From Pseudoalteromonas rubra (GTDB lineage Bacteria > Pseudomonadota > Gammaproteobacteria > Enterobacterales > Alteromonadaceae), in NCBI RefSeq assembly GCF_005886805.2, contig NZ_CP045430.1, positions 682,001-746,000 on the forward strand: DNA of 64,000 bases, in the 5' to 3' direction. This document shows positions 1-10,600 of the stretch, piece after piece; within the stretch, counting starts at the first letter, position 1, and every line of letters starts with the position of its first letter. The translations under genes were made by a program, and so were the position numbers. The notes below the pieces were generated by a model. It had not been told where the DNA came from, did not search any database, and saw only the letters and a list, made by a program, of their open reading frames with translations.

Positions 1-3000
1 CGGAGCCGCCACCCGACCCTCCGCCGGAGCCACCACCTGAGCCGCCACCGGTGGACGTGTCGCTGCCATAACGTACATAGGTCTGAACCCGCTCCGGGCT
101 GCCCCGGTAATCGCCATCCTGACGATAGGTTGTAACAACCTTAGTCCCGCCATTGACCGCTTCCATTTCTATCTGACGAAAACCCAGCATACCACGACCC
201 ACCTGGGCCTTCGCACCGTGATACTTGTACTTAATGGTTTCGCCTTTTGTTTCCAGAATGCTCACCACACGGGCGCCGGACTTCACATCCGTAACGCGGC
301 CATTGCCCCAGCTCTTGGTGCGGGCATCATTATGTGGTGTGTAAATATTGCGGTTGTTCAGCGTCGAATACGACACCGTCGTATACGCACCAAATCCGTC
401 TCGTACCGACGAGATCAGGTTGGTCGGTGCATCCGAGTTCTGATATAAGCCCATACGACCCTGGAATACCAGTTTGTCTGCGCTGCCATCACCCGTGACG
501 TCCATATAAGTCGTGAAGTCATAGTTCGACCCATTAGAAGTCATTTTGCGGTACGTAAAGTTCGTGCCGTTATAAAAGTAAAAATGATCTCCGTGATCTT
601 CCCGGTATACCTCTGGGATCCCATCACCATTGATATCAAACACCTTCAGGCTTGGCTTGTCGTAGTTAAATAACTTGATCCCGCCCGCAAGCCCTGTACC
701 GGTATTGATCCGCGCATACCAGTCATTGTTACTGTTGCGGTACAGAATATCTGCCAGACCATCGCCATTCAGTTCAACCGCCTGAATGTCTTTGTATGCA
801 CCAGTACTACCCAAAGAGTAAAGTTCTTCGAAGGTGTCATTGCCCTTTGAGACCAGAATTTTCCAGTAAGTTACATGTGAATAGCCCTGTGTGGTAATGG
901 GACCTGATACCCGGCTAAGTTGCTGTGCCTGCTCCGCCTGGAGTGCTACCATGGCGGCTGGCCCACCTACCATATTCACCGAATTCAGCTGGCTCAGTTC
1001 TACTGGTTTAATAGGTGCTGACTCATTGTTTAGTGGGATTGAACCGCCACCAAGGCGCTCTACCTGACCACCAAATTTATCGCCCAGATTAGCCGTGCGG
1101 GAGACTAAGTGTTGTGTGCTGGCTGAAAAAGGTTCTATTGGTTGAACCCCTACCGGGTCTTCACACCTGCCTTCAAAGTCGCAGTCGCCGCCACCGCCAC
1201 CGCCACCGCCACCGCCGCTGGTATAGGTGCTCACACGTACTTGCGCCAGGAAGTCGGCACGACCATCACCATTAAAGTCCATCGCCTGGAAGGTGTTGTC
1301 TTCTTTATCGTACGACAACATAGTTGCCGTTGAGCCACTCGGTGCCGACAGGTTAAACTTCAGCGCTTTTGCCTGCCCACTGGCCAGACCCGTTTTAATG
1401 CCTTTCTGATAAGACAGCTTGTTGCCCACAAAATGCAATAGCTCAGGGTAACCATCTGCGTCTATGTCTAAAAAGCGCGTATTGTCATCTGAGCTCGGCT
1501 TACTAATCCCGCTCAGTTGGGTAGTGGTGAAATTCATTGCTGAAGTATGACGCATCAGTTGCCAGTACTGGCTGCTGCCCTTCATATACAGGATGTCGTC
1601 TTTACCATCCTTATCATAGTCAATGACTTTCCAGGTTTTACGGAAGGTTTTCGTAGCAATATCATGAAAACGACGCTCATCGCCAAAGCCACTGCCCGTA
1701 TTCGGGATCATATATAAATGATCTGACGAGCTGCCCCGGTCGTTACGCACAAACGCGATGTCAGTCAGACCATCCCCGTTGAAATCCATAAACTGGTGCG
1801 CTTTATAGCGGCTGTTTCTGGAGTAGTCACGACCAATGTCTGACCCCAGGCGAATGCTACCGCGCGTCTTCCAGTTAAATACCGTCGGCGACAAACAGCT
1901 GTTGTCCGACGAGCAGGCCTGCACTTTTTGCAGCGCACTTTGTGTAACGCCGGTGCCGATATAGCGGTACGTCAGCTTATACTTACGCAGCAGGTTCCCT
2001 GAATAATAGGAGTCGATTTGCTTCAGGCGCTTGGTCAGGCCAACCTTGTTCCCTTTCAGATAAGAAACTTTGTTCTTATCTACACGGTCTTCCCAGGTAA
2101 AGCGGATTTCATTGCGGGTGCCGCCTGTACCATAGCCTGAATACTTCACCGCCGTCGGGTAATACTCCAGACTACCGCTGACCTTAGTATAGTGGTAGGT
2201 GTAGTAGTTACCCGAAGCATCCTGAACACGCTTCAGTGCCCAGGCAAATGCCTTACCCTGCTTTGAGTTAATCAACGCATCCGAGGTGCTGCTGTATTTA
2301 CCATAGGTATATTTATTGCCTTTCACATCCGTTACCGTGAAGGCATACGGACCTGTGCTGGTGCTGGAAGTATGGGCAATGATTTTCTGACCACTGTTCT
2401 GACGCGTACGGTATTCCGTGTTGTTGGCGCCATAAGTCTGACCCGATTTCACAATCAGACGCTGGCCATCCAGACAAAAGCGGTCATTGCTATCAAAGTT
2501 AACCGCACCGGCCTTGCCGTCGGTTTCCATATTCTGCTCACAGCGGGTAATGGCACTGAGTCCGCCAATGGCAAATCCCACACCCACATGACCATTGTTG
2601 GGATTAGACGCATAGCTCAGAGAAACAGACGGCTTCAGTCCACCCGTTGATTCACCCGTGGTGATGGGAATGGAATAAGTAAACTCACCACTGGGTGACA
2701 CGTTACTCTCTGCCGACAGTGAGCCCACATAATCATTGGTGTTGATGGCTGAACTCAGCCCCGTCGCCTGAGCATAATGCACCAGCTCGGCAGATGGGTT
2801 CACAAAGTCACTACGAAAATCATAGTTTACATCGCGTACCTGCATCCGCGTACCGATGTCTCGCAGGTCAATGCCGATACGGTAAGGGCGTACCTGGCCA
2901 TTTGAAATGAGCAATTCATGTCCAAGATCGGACTGCATCAGAATGTCAGGCTGACCATCTCCGTCAAAATCACTTCGCAGACGCTTACCGACCACGTCCA

Positions 3001-3274
3001 GGTCGTTGCGCAGTGCCGTAAAGTCTTGCTTTGACAGATACTCCAGTTTGTATCCGTTTGCCGTTTCGACCACGCGCACATAGGGCATGGCGTTATGGAC
3101 ACGAATACTGACCGGGGCGTCATCCGCCGTGGTAACCTGTTTAACAGGCTGCTGATAATAGAGGTGGCCGTTACTGTCTCCCCAGACATCGCTGCTGGGG
3201 GTGACCGGGCTGGCCTGTCCCGACACACTAAAAGCCCCCAGCATCAGGGCCAGGGTTCCTTTGTACTTAAACAT
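1..3274 (-). CDS. Rhs/TcdB-like polymorphic toxin, N-terminal part (unit 0, cut by left window edge)
   Basis: This is the 5' part, about 1,091 codons, of a fourth Rhs toxin gene; the YD repeats, toxin tail and immunity gene lie outside the window. The start is the ATG of MFKYKGTLALMLGAFSVSGQ, a Sec signal peptide ending near QAS. The frame stays open to base 1 and parallels the complete copy at 22106-29386, which shares its linker sequences. Visible parts are an SpvB-like segment (SPSGEFTYSIPITTGESTGG near residue 195), FG-GAP/VCBS motifs such as DFNGDGLTD and the start of the Gly/Ser linker. A poly-Gly stretch followed by CDFEGRCED sits near residue 690. It is four codons longer than in its closest sister but stays in frame. 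By analogy to TcB/Rhs proteins this part should form the shell that encloses a C-terminal toxin. Confidence 0.9.
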   Translation of the reverse strand, partial: MFKYKGTLALMLGAFSVSGQASPVTPSSDVWGDSNGHLYYQQPVKQVTTADDAPVSIRVHNAMPYVRVVETANGYKLEYLSKQDFTALRNDLDVVGKRLRSDFDGDGQPDILMQSDLGHELLISNGQVRPYRIGIDLRDIGTRMQVRDVNYDFRSDFVNPSAELVHYAQATGLSSAINTNDYVGSLSAESNVSPSGEFTYSIPITTGESTGGLKPSVSLSYASNPNNGHVGVGFAIGGLSAITRCEQNMETDGKAGAVNFDSNDRFCLDGQRLIVKSGQTYGANNTEYRTRQNSGQKIIAHTSSTSTGPYAFTVTDVKGNKYTYGKYSSTSDALINSKQGKAFAWALKRVQDASGNYYTYHYTKVSGSLEYYPTAVKYSGYGTGGTRNEIRFTWEDRVDKNKVSYLKGNKVGLTKRLKQIDSYYSGNLLRKYKLTYRYIGTGVTQSALQKVQACSSDNSCLSPTVFNWKTRGSIRLGSDIGRDYSRNSRYKAHQFMDFNGDGLTDIAFVRNDRGSSSDHLYMIPNTGSGFGDERRFHDIATKTFRKTWKVIDYDKDGKDDILYMKGSSQYWQLMRHTSAMNFTTTQLSGISKPSSDDNTRFLDIDADGYPELLHFVGNKLSYQKGIKTGLASGQAKALKFNLSAPSGSTATMLSYDKEDNTFQAMDFNGDGRADFLAQVRVSTYTSGGGGGGGGGGDCDFEGRCEDPVGVQPIEPFSASTQHLVSRTANLGDKFGGQVERLGGGSIPLNNESAPIKPVELSQLNSVNMVGGPAAMVALQAEQAQQLSRVSGPITTQGYSHVTYWKILVSKGNDTFEELYSLGSTGAYKDIQAVELNGDGLADILYRNSNNDWYARINTGTGLAGGIKLFNYDKPSLKVFDINGDGIPEVYREDHGDHFYFYNGTNFTYRKMTSNGSNYDFTTYMDVTGDGSADKLVFQGRMGLYQNSDAPTNLISSVRDGFGAYTTVSYSTLNNRNIYTPHNDARTKSWGNGRVTDVKSGARVVSILETKGETIKYKYHGAKAQVGRGMLGFRQIEMEAVNGGTKVVTTYRQDGDYRGSPERVQTYVRYGSDTSTGGGSGGGSGGGSGGGS
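1187..1216 (-). repeat. GGT/GGC poly-glycine codon repeat (10 Gly) in Rhs unit 0
   Basis: Ten consecutive glycine codons, mostly alternating GGT and GGC, lie between a Ser codon and DCDFEGRCED. The matching tract in unit 3 (27308-27328) has seven. The alternating hexamer could expand by slipped-strand mispairing. The observed length difference (12 bases with the adjoining Asp codon) keeps the frame. Confidence 0.8.
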
Positions 3275-3514
3275 GTTTGCTCACTTTGTTTGTTATTTTT
3301 ATCTGACGTTAATACCTGTCTGCATTTACACACATTCAGTTTGAAGAAACCTCGCGCGCGCAGGGAAGCCCAGAATGAGCATATTTCTCACCCGGGGCCT
3401 TGATAGTGTCACAGAGACACGGGCAGCCTGTTGCACACAAAATCAGGATATCTGAATGCAATGCTCTGACTTGAGCACAGAGGTATAACCGTATCGACAA
3501 TTTGGTCGGTGGTG

Positions 3515-3865
3515 TTATTCAACCACCTTCACTTCAACTTCATCGATTTGGCAGTTCGCAGAAGCCTGATTAAAAGTGAGCTTAACGGGCAGGTTAGCGG
3601 CAACAGCAGTCAGTAGCATAGACTGCATATTGCGATAGTTCTCGCTGGTTTTATTCAGTGCAGCCGCTTCTTCCTGATCCAGGTTACAAGCCAAAGTGGC
3701 ATTAGTACCCTGAGGGAACTTCACTTTTACCTGAGTGGTGTTGGCAACAACCGAAGAAAATACAACGTTTGATACGCCTTCACAGCTGTACTTATCGCAG
3801 CTTGCAGTAGCCTGACCAGCGAAAGTGATGAATAAAGCGGAAATAGCAAGTGTAGAGAATTTCAT
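3515..3865 (-). CDS. Small secreted four-cysteine protein, copy 0
   Basis: This 116-residue protein has a clear Sec signal peptide (MKFSTLAISALFITFAGQ) and four cysteines at 23, 28, 60 and 105, the first two in CDKYSC. They could form two disulfides in the periplasm or outside the cell. A start six bases upstream (MTMKF) exists, but the other copies have only the MKFS start after a GGAC-type ribosome site, so 3865 is preferred. It precedes Rhs unit 0 by about 240 bases on the same strand. I do not recognise the family. Its position before every Rhs gene suggests a dedicated partner such as a chaperone, adaptor or secreted co-factor, but that is inference. This copy reads VANTTQVKV in the middle and ends EVKVVE. 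Confidence 0.88.
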   Translation of the reverse strand: MKFSTLAISALFITFAGQATASCDKYSCEGVSNVVFSSVVANTTQVKVKFPQGTNATLACNLDQEEAAALNKTSENYRNMQSMLLTAVAANLPVKLTFNQASANCQIDEVEVKVVE

Positions 3866-3892
3866 TGTCATTACGTCCTTTTATTAGTTATC

Positions 3893-3906
3893 GGTACAAT
3901 GGTACC
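3893..3906 (-). promoter_or_regulatory. Conserved GGTAC-AATG-GTACC element upstream of small-protein copy 0
   Basis: A perfect GGTAC/GTACC inverted repeat with a 4-base centre lies about 28 bases before the small-protein start. Related forms stand at the same distance in the other three units. Read on the minus strand it includes a TACCAT/TATCAT hexamer that could be a -10 box, so it may be a promoter part, an operator, or both. Confidence 0.4.
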
Positions 3907-4186
3907 CAAAAAAGAACAAAAAATAAACCACAAGTTCACACCCCCATCATCAATTGCATACAGCTATTTCTAATGTAAACAAAAGGGCAACTCACTCAGG
4001 CATGGCACCTATTATCACCGCATCTCAGTATGCTGAGAAGTAAGCAAAATGATCTGCTAGGGCTGTACGACAAAAAATATATATATTTAACAAGTCACTA
4101 AAAAATCGTTATTTAGGAGCGCATACTTAGCTTAAGTGAGCATAGACAGCCTCTATTTGTCTCTTGAATCGAGTTAGTGTCTTTCA

Positions 4187-4220
4187 CAAAAACGCCACCT
4201 ATTTAAGACAATAGGTGGCG
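4187..4220 (-). terminator. Rho-independent terminator of Rhs unit 1
   Basis: A 10-bp stem CGCCACCTAT / ATAGGTGGCG with an 8-base loop is followed on the minus strand by GTTTTTG. It lies about 40 bases after the immunity gene stop and ends the small protein-Rhs-immunity unit. Confidence 0.88.
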
Positions 4221-4258
4221 AGAAAGCTCTGCATTAATGCTATAGATCAAGCGCTCTG

Positions 4259-4672
4259 CTAATTCTGCTTCGTACAGGGCTCAATACTAAACACTTTCAT
4301 TAGCGTTCCTTTATTAAACCCTCCATACCCTCTAAAGGCCGCATCAAAAACACCTGTAACCTCCACACACTTTCCATGAAGTTCACTGAGCTGATATGCC
4401 GTTTCGAGATTTGAGTCATCAGGAAGTACTAAACTAATGGAGTTCTCAAAATCGTCTTTTTCATATTTTTCATAATCTGGAAATAGTGTAGAAAAATCCA
4501 AGCCAAATAAGTACACACCGCGAATACTGATGGAATTGTCGTGGTAATTTTCTGGATTTTTGAGTAACTCTTCAAATACCGTTCGTTTGTATTGTTCTTT
4601 CTCATCACTTGCCTGAGCAAGTGATGAGAAAACAAGGATACAAAGCATAAGGTAACTTTTCATTGGTGTCAT
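4259..4672 (-). CDS. Exported immunity-type protein for Rhs unit 1 (OB-fold-like)
   Basis: This 137-residue protein begins with a signal peptide (MTPMKSYLMLCILVFSSLAQ, cut near AQA-S), so the mature part should sit in the periplasm. The mature part carries the pattern NPENYHDNSISIRGVYLF ... LHGKCVEVTGVFDA, a strand-rich layout like small OB-fold proteins. Its start ATG overlaps the Rhs stop in TAATG, which couples their translation; MKSY at 4663 is an alternative start. It shares spacing and key residues with the unit 2 immunity protein at 12719-13159. Its position directly after the toxin tail and its divergence from other units indicate a cognate immunity protein. The exported location implies protection in the periplasm. 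The OB-fold assignment is by pattern only. Confidence 0.8.
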   Translation of the reverse strand: MTPMKSYLMLCILVFSSLAQASDEKEQYKRTVFEELLKNPENYHDNSISIRGVYLFGLDFSTLFPDYEKYEKDDFENSISLVLPDDSNLETAYQLSELHGKCVEVTGVFDAAFRGYGGFNKGTLMKVFSIEPCTKQN

Positions 4673-7600
4673 TACCTACCCCTTCTTGCCCTTCTAATAG
4701 CACTAATTGAAATGACGGCGTCCTTTGGTTTCCACTCTGTCGGAACTGCTTCACCTGACAGCGTTCTGACCCGATATTGTCCACCGACCTTTTCCAGCAC
4801 CCTGATAGCACCAGTTGGGGTTTTTATATAGTTAGGAATATTCTTTTTCTCCAGGAAACCATGGTCACCGGGACCCGGGATTTCTCGCTTCTCATTGATC
4901 AATTTTCTAAGCTTTCGATTAGATTCATCACTTTCAACATGGGTATGAGCAACGAATGAGAGATCATCCGATGGTTTGATAGAAAACGAACATTTCTCGT
5001 TCACACATTTGTCAGGCTGTATCAATCCACCATCTTTTTTCACGACAACGGACTGCTCTTTTTTAGTATCTGTCATACCGCCTAATAACTCTATTGCTTT
5101 CTTGTCCATTTCTGGGGTACCAACAATATCTTTTGGCGGTTCCGTCTTAGCGGTTTCCTCTTTTTCAGGTGCTTCTACTTCAGCATCAGCGGCAGTTACA
5201 CTGATAGCATCTTTAGCTCCTTCGGATGCCTTAGCTTTATTCACAGATGTAGCCATATCCATAAGTGTGCTGCCAGCAACGTAGAGCGCCTTAAGCTCAC
5301 TAAACGGCACATCACAGGAGCCAACTCCGGCAACCGAAAGTGCACACCCTTCTGCCCAGCTTTTAGCATAACCACCTAGGAAATTGGCCATTGCCGTTCC
5401 CCCTCCATTAATGGCCTGAATGATGCCTACTGCTGTTTGTGCCAGGCCATAGTATGAATAGGCTGTCAGCAAACCACTGAGTACAGTCGCTGTCACACCC
5501 GTGATAATTCCCTGGCTGATTGCCGCATTCAGTGCCCATACCGCAATCGTCGCAAAGATATATCCACTGGGGTCGGTCTTATTCAGCGGGTTATTCACCA
5601 CATACGAGTAACGGTTCAGGTTCTGAATATTCTCCGGTGCCTGCACCATAGGGTCTGCTTGTAAGAAACGTCCCAGGATTGGGTCGTAAATACGCCCGCC
5701 CATGTGCACCAGGCCTACCTCATCCATCTGCTCATGACCCGTGTAACCACGTAGTGTCAGTTTGCTGGTGAACTTATTCTGGTCGCTGAAGTCTCTCGCC
5801 CAGGTGGTCGCGTTCCGACGTGCACCAAACACATCAAAGCTCATCACCTGCTCTTTCTTACCACTGGCATCCGCAATCACATGCGTTGAACCCAGGTGGT
5901 CGTCCAGCATAAAGCGTGTTGTCGCCTGATTGTTCACTGTGGTAATAAGTACTTTGCCCGCAATGTAGCGCTTGCTCACCCAGGTGCTCTGGCCACCATA
6001 GCGAACGAACTCCACATTACCCACATAACGGGTTTCCTGTGCGATTGGAATAAAGGTGCTGATATCCCCGTTGAGGATAGGCAACAGCAAACCTTTTTCA
6101 CCACCAAATTCAGTACGCTTATAACGCTTACCAGAACCTGAGTAGGCAAACTCCATCCAGTAGCTGTCTTTTTTGATGTAAACCGGCTTGTGGAAAGTGT
6201 TGTATACCAGCTCTCGGGCATTGTCCTTCACCATGTTACCTGCCGCATCGTACTGGTAGGTATTGGCTCTGTCACCCGTGACTTTCGTCACCGCATGGGG
6301 GCGGCTCGACTGATAATGATAATGGCCCACACCTGTTTTATAGGTGATGTTACCCAGCTCATTATAGCTGATTGTGGTGCTCGGCCCCCCTGATATCGCA
6401 CTGCTGGTAACCCGGTTCAGGCTGTCATACCCGAACGTTTCTTTCTTACCAATCGTATGGTCCTGACGATAGGTCAGGTTGCCCAGATTACTCCAGTTAT
6501 AAGCCCAGTTCTGTAACGTGCCACTGCCCGTTGACTTCAGACTGGTCAGCAAGCCGGTCTTCTGATCGAACACCTTAGTCCGGGTAATGCGACTGCCCAG
6601 TTTCTCTGTGGTGATGTTACCGAAGGCATCCGCCGCCGAAGCCTGCCAGACGACACTGTTAGTCTGCAAGTCTTTGAGGGAACTCAGGTGCTTGTGCGCA
6701 TTGTAGTGATAAGTCACTGACTTGCCCGAAGCATCTGTTTCTTTATATAGCTGACCGGCATTATTGAACGACCAGATTTCCTTATAGGTACTGCCGTCAA
6801 TCACCGTATGTTTTTCACGGGTACGACCAAAACTGTCGTAGTAGAAGCGCTCGGTAAATCCTGTGACCTTATCAGTCGTCACCGCAATCATCCCCTTGGC
6901 ATACGCACCACTGTCATAGGTATTGACCGCATGATGTTCCAGTTTACTACCGCGCTTACGCTGCACCTCTTTTGAGCGTCCCAGCACATCGTATTGGTAC
7001 GTGATCACATTACCGTTGCTGTCTGACTCTCGGGTTACCTGATGATAGGCATTATAGCTATAACTGATCGTGCCCTTATCCGGGTCGATTACCCGGGTTT
7101 TGTTACCATACTTATCAAAACTAACCTGGATCTTATTGCCCTTAGGCCCCGTTAACAGACGGGTTTTACCTTTTTCATCATACTCATAGTAAGCCGACTT
7201 ATTGTTGGCATCCGTCACCTTGACCAGAAAGCCCATTACATTCTTCAGCTGGGTATGTTTATGATTGGACGGGTTAATGGTCGTGACACTTTCGCCGTTG
7301 TACTCGGTTTTCCAGATAGAGCCATCTGCCTTGGTTACCTGCACAACCCGGTTTTGCTTATCGTATTTGTACACATTCCAAAGTGGCGTGCCACCGTGGA
7401 AGTAAGGCATGGACTCTTTGTATTTACGACCTTTCGTATCGTATACATAGTCAACGTTGATGAATGTGCCACTCAGAGACATGTTAGACTCACGCAGCAC
7501 ACGACCATACTTATCAAAGTACTGTCGACTCGTCGGGCCACTTTCAGATGTATTTTCCTCGTAATAAGCAGCCCCACTGATACAGCCACTGGTGCACCAG

Positions 7601-10600
7601 TATTTACTCTGACTAGTGCTCAGCGCCTTAGCGCCTGTTTTGCTTGTGTTGTCGGCCGGGGTTGAAACTTCTCCCGTCAGACGACCCAGTTTATTATAGG
7701 TATAGTAAGTACGCTGACCATTGGCAGTCTGGGTATAGGACTTGCGACCCAGGCTATCATAACCTATGGTGCTGCGATGCCCGAGGCTGTTCTTCTCACC
7801 GGTCACCAAGCGGTAAGTACTGTCATAGTAGGTTTCCAGCGTCTTGGTGGGTAAACCTGACTTAGAGACGGTTTCTTTAGTGATCAGACCATAACTGTTC
7901 AGGGTATAGCTTTTCGCCACACCGTTATCTGCAGTGGTCTTTATTAACCGTCCTTTGCTGTCATAGGCAAAGGTTGAGGTGTGGGTATTCTGATAGTTCC
8001 CTTTATTTGTGCCATTCAAACGGTTCAGATAACGCTTGGTCTCTACCGTTTTGGTAACCCGGCCACCATAATAGCTGTAACCATACGTATTCGTTTTTTC
8101 CGTCTTTGCATAACCGTTTTTCGTATCAATCACACTGCTGTGTTTTACTGGATTACCGAAACTGTCTACTGAAGACACGGTTTTAGTTTTGGTTGATATC
8201 AGCGTCAGACTGCTGACGTCTGTGTTATAGCGCTTAGTGATCGTTTTAGATGGATATACCAGATAAGGCTTAGTGCTGTTCGCAGTGACAAAGCTTGTTT
8301 CCTGCTTACGACCATAACTTGAGGTCATGTCTGATTTTAAACGCCAGATACTGGTGTTAACAGAAGCCGTACTCATGGTCGCAAACTGGGCGCTGTTTGA
8401 ACGCACAGGTGACGCCAGTGCACCGTTGAAACCCTCTGCCGCACTGAATGTCTCTATCGGTGCAACTCTTGGTAACTCACAGGCTCGGTCTGCTTCCCAG
8501 CGACAGTTACAAGTTTCAGGAAATACTTCACACGGGTCAATAGGCCCGCCACCGCCGCCACCTGAACCACCGCCAGAGCCGCCACCTGAACCACCACCGG
8601 AAGACGTATCGCTACCATAGCGCACATAGGTCTGAACCCGCTCCGGGCTGCCCCGGTAATCCCCATCCTGACGATAGGTCGTGACTATCTTAGTACCACC
8701 ATTCACGCTTTCCACTTCTATCTGACGGAAGCCCAGCATGCCGCGACCCACCTGGGCCTTTGCACCATGATACTTGTACTTAATGGTGTCATCATTCTTA
8801 ATGAGTGCACTGACGACCCGCGCCCCTGACTTCATATCCGTAACACGGCCATTGCCCCAGCTCTTAGTGCGGGCATCGCTGTGTGGCGTATAGATATTAC
8901 GGTTGTTCAGCGTCGAATACGACACCGTCGTATACGCACCAAAGCCGTCTCGTACCGACGAAATCAGATTGGTCGGTGCATCCGAGTTCTGATAAAGACC
9001 CATGCGCCCCTGAAATACCAGCTTGTCTGCAGCACCGTCACCAGTGACATCCATAAAGGTCGTAAAGTCATAGTTAGAGCCATGCGAGGTCAGTTTACGA
9101 TACGTGAATCCTGTGCCATTGTAGAAGTAGAAATGGTCTCCATGGTCTTCCCGGTATACCTCTGGGATCCCATCACCATTGATATCAAACACCTTCAGGC
9201 TCGGCTTGTCATAGTTAAATAACTTAATTCCGCTGGCAAACCCTGTGCCTGTGTTGATCCGGGCATACCAGTCATTGTTACTATTGCGGTACAGAATATC
9301 TGCCAGACCATCACCATTCAGCTCAACCGCCTGAATGTCTTTATACGAGCTGGTACTGCCTAAAGAATAAAGCTCTGCAAAGGTGTCATTCCCTGTTGAA
9401 ACCAGGATTTTCCAGTAGTAACTGTTACGATAGCCCTGAGTGGTAATAGGGCCAGATGTCCGGCTCAGTGACTGTACCTGCGCTGCCTGTTGCTCCGCCT
9501 GTAATAACGCACTGGCTGCCGGACCACCCACCATATTCACCGGATTCAGCTGACTCAGATTAACCGGAGTAATGGGTGCTGATTCACTACGCTGTGTGAC
9601 CGTACCACCACCGATGCGCTCCACCTGACCACCAAATCGATCTGCCAGGCTTGAAGAGGCCCCGACATGGTTAACCTTAACCGCCATTGGAGTGGGTTCA
9701 ATCCCTCTGGGATCTTCACAGAAAGGCGGTCTTTCACAGGGGGGATGAATATCGTCATAATAAGTACTCACTCGCACTTTAGCGAGGAAATCAGCACGAC
9801 CATCCCCATTAAAGTCCATCGCCTGGAAGGTGTTGTCTTCTTTATCGTACGACATCATAGTCGCCGTTGAGCCACTCGGTGCCGACAGGTTAAACTTCAG
9901 CGCTTTTGCTGCACCACTGGCCAGACCCGTTTTAATGCCTTTCTGATAAGACAGCTTGTTGCCCACAAAATGTAACAGCTCCGGGTAACCATCTGCGTCT
10001 ATGTCTAAAAAGCGCGTGTTGTCATCCGAGCTCGGCTTACTGATCCCCGTCAGCTGCGTAAACGTGAAGTTCATCGCTGACGTATGGCGCATCAGTTGCC
10101 AGTACTGGCTGCTGCCCTTCATATACAGGATGTCGTCTTTGCCATCCTTATCATAGTCAATGACTTTCCAGGTTTTACGGAAGGTTTTCGTAGCAATATC
10201 ATGAAAACGACGCTCATCGCCAAAGCCACTGCCCGTATTCGGGATCATGTATAAATGATCTGACGAGCTGCCCCGGTCATTACGCACATAAGCGATATCG
10301 GTCAGGCCATCCCCGTTGAAATCCATAAACTGGTGCGCTTTATAGCGACTGTTTCTGGAGTAGTCACGACCAATGTCTGAGCCCAGGCGAATGCTACCCC
10401 GTGTTTTCCAGTTAAACACAGTGGGTGACAAACAGCTGTTGTCCGACGAGCAGGCCTGCACTTTTTGCAGCGCACTTTGTGTAACGCCGGTGCCGATGTA
10501 GCGGTACGTCAGCTTATACTTACGCAGCAGGTTCCCTGAGTAATAGGAGTCGATTTGCTTCAGGCGTTTAGTCAGGCTAACCTTGTTCCCTTTCAGATAG

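Larger units (their letters stand above)
3866..4258. other. Intergenic region between copy 0 small protein and unit 1 immunity gene
   Basis: No credible gene is present. The first ~75 bases next to the small-protein gene resemble the matching stretch upstream of the copy at 29627-29977 and include the GGTAC element. Further out the sequences diverge, which marks a unit boundary. A TCTCAG-TATG-CTGAGA inverted repeat lies at 4023-4038, and a strong terminator closes unit 1 at 4187-4220. Confidence 0.7.

Noticed and set aside
2938..3228. Identical ~96-codon frames repeated at 2938, 11475, 19968 and 29050 on the minus strand, and matching plus-strand frames at 3095, 11632, 20125 and 29207
   Set aside because: They lie inside the Rhs genes in other frames. 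Their identity only mirrors the near-identical Rhs 5' ends; no ribosome sites or family features.
5896..6393. Plus-strand frames antisense to the Rhs core, repeated at 14389 and 23432
   Set aside because: They are shadows of the conserved Rhs core. Repetition comes from the coding sequence on the other strand.
8541..8605. CCACCG-type repeats in the Rhs genes considered as a CRISPR or intergenic repeat
   Set aside because: They are in-frame Gly/Ser linker codons without spacers.
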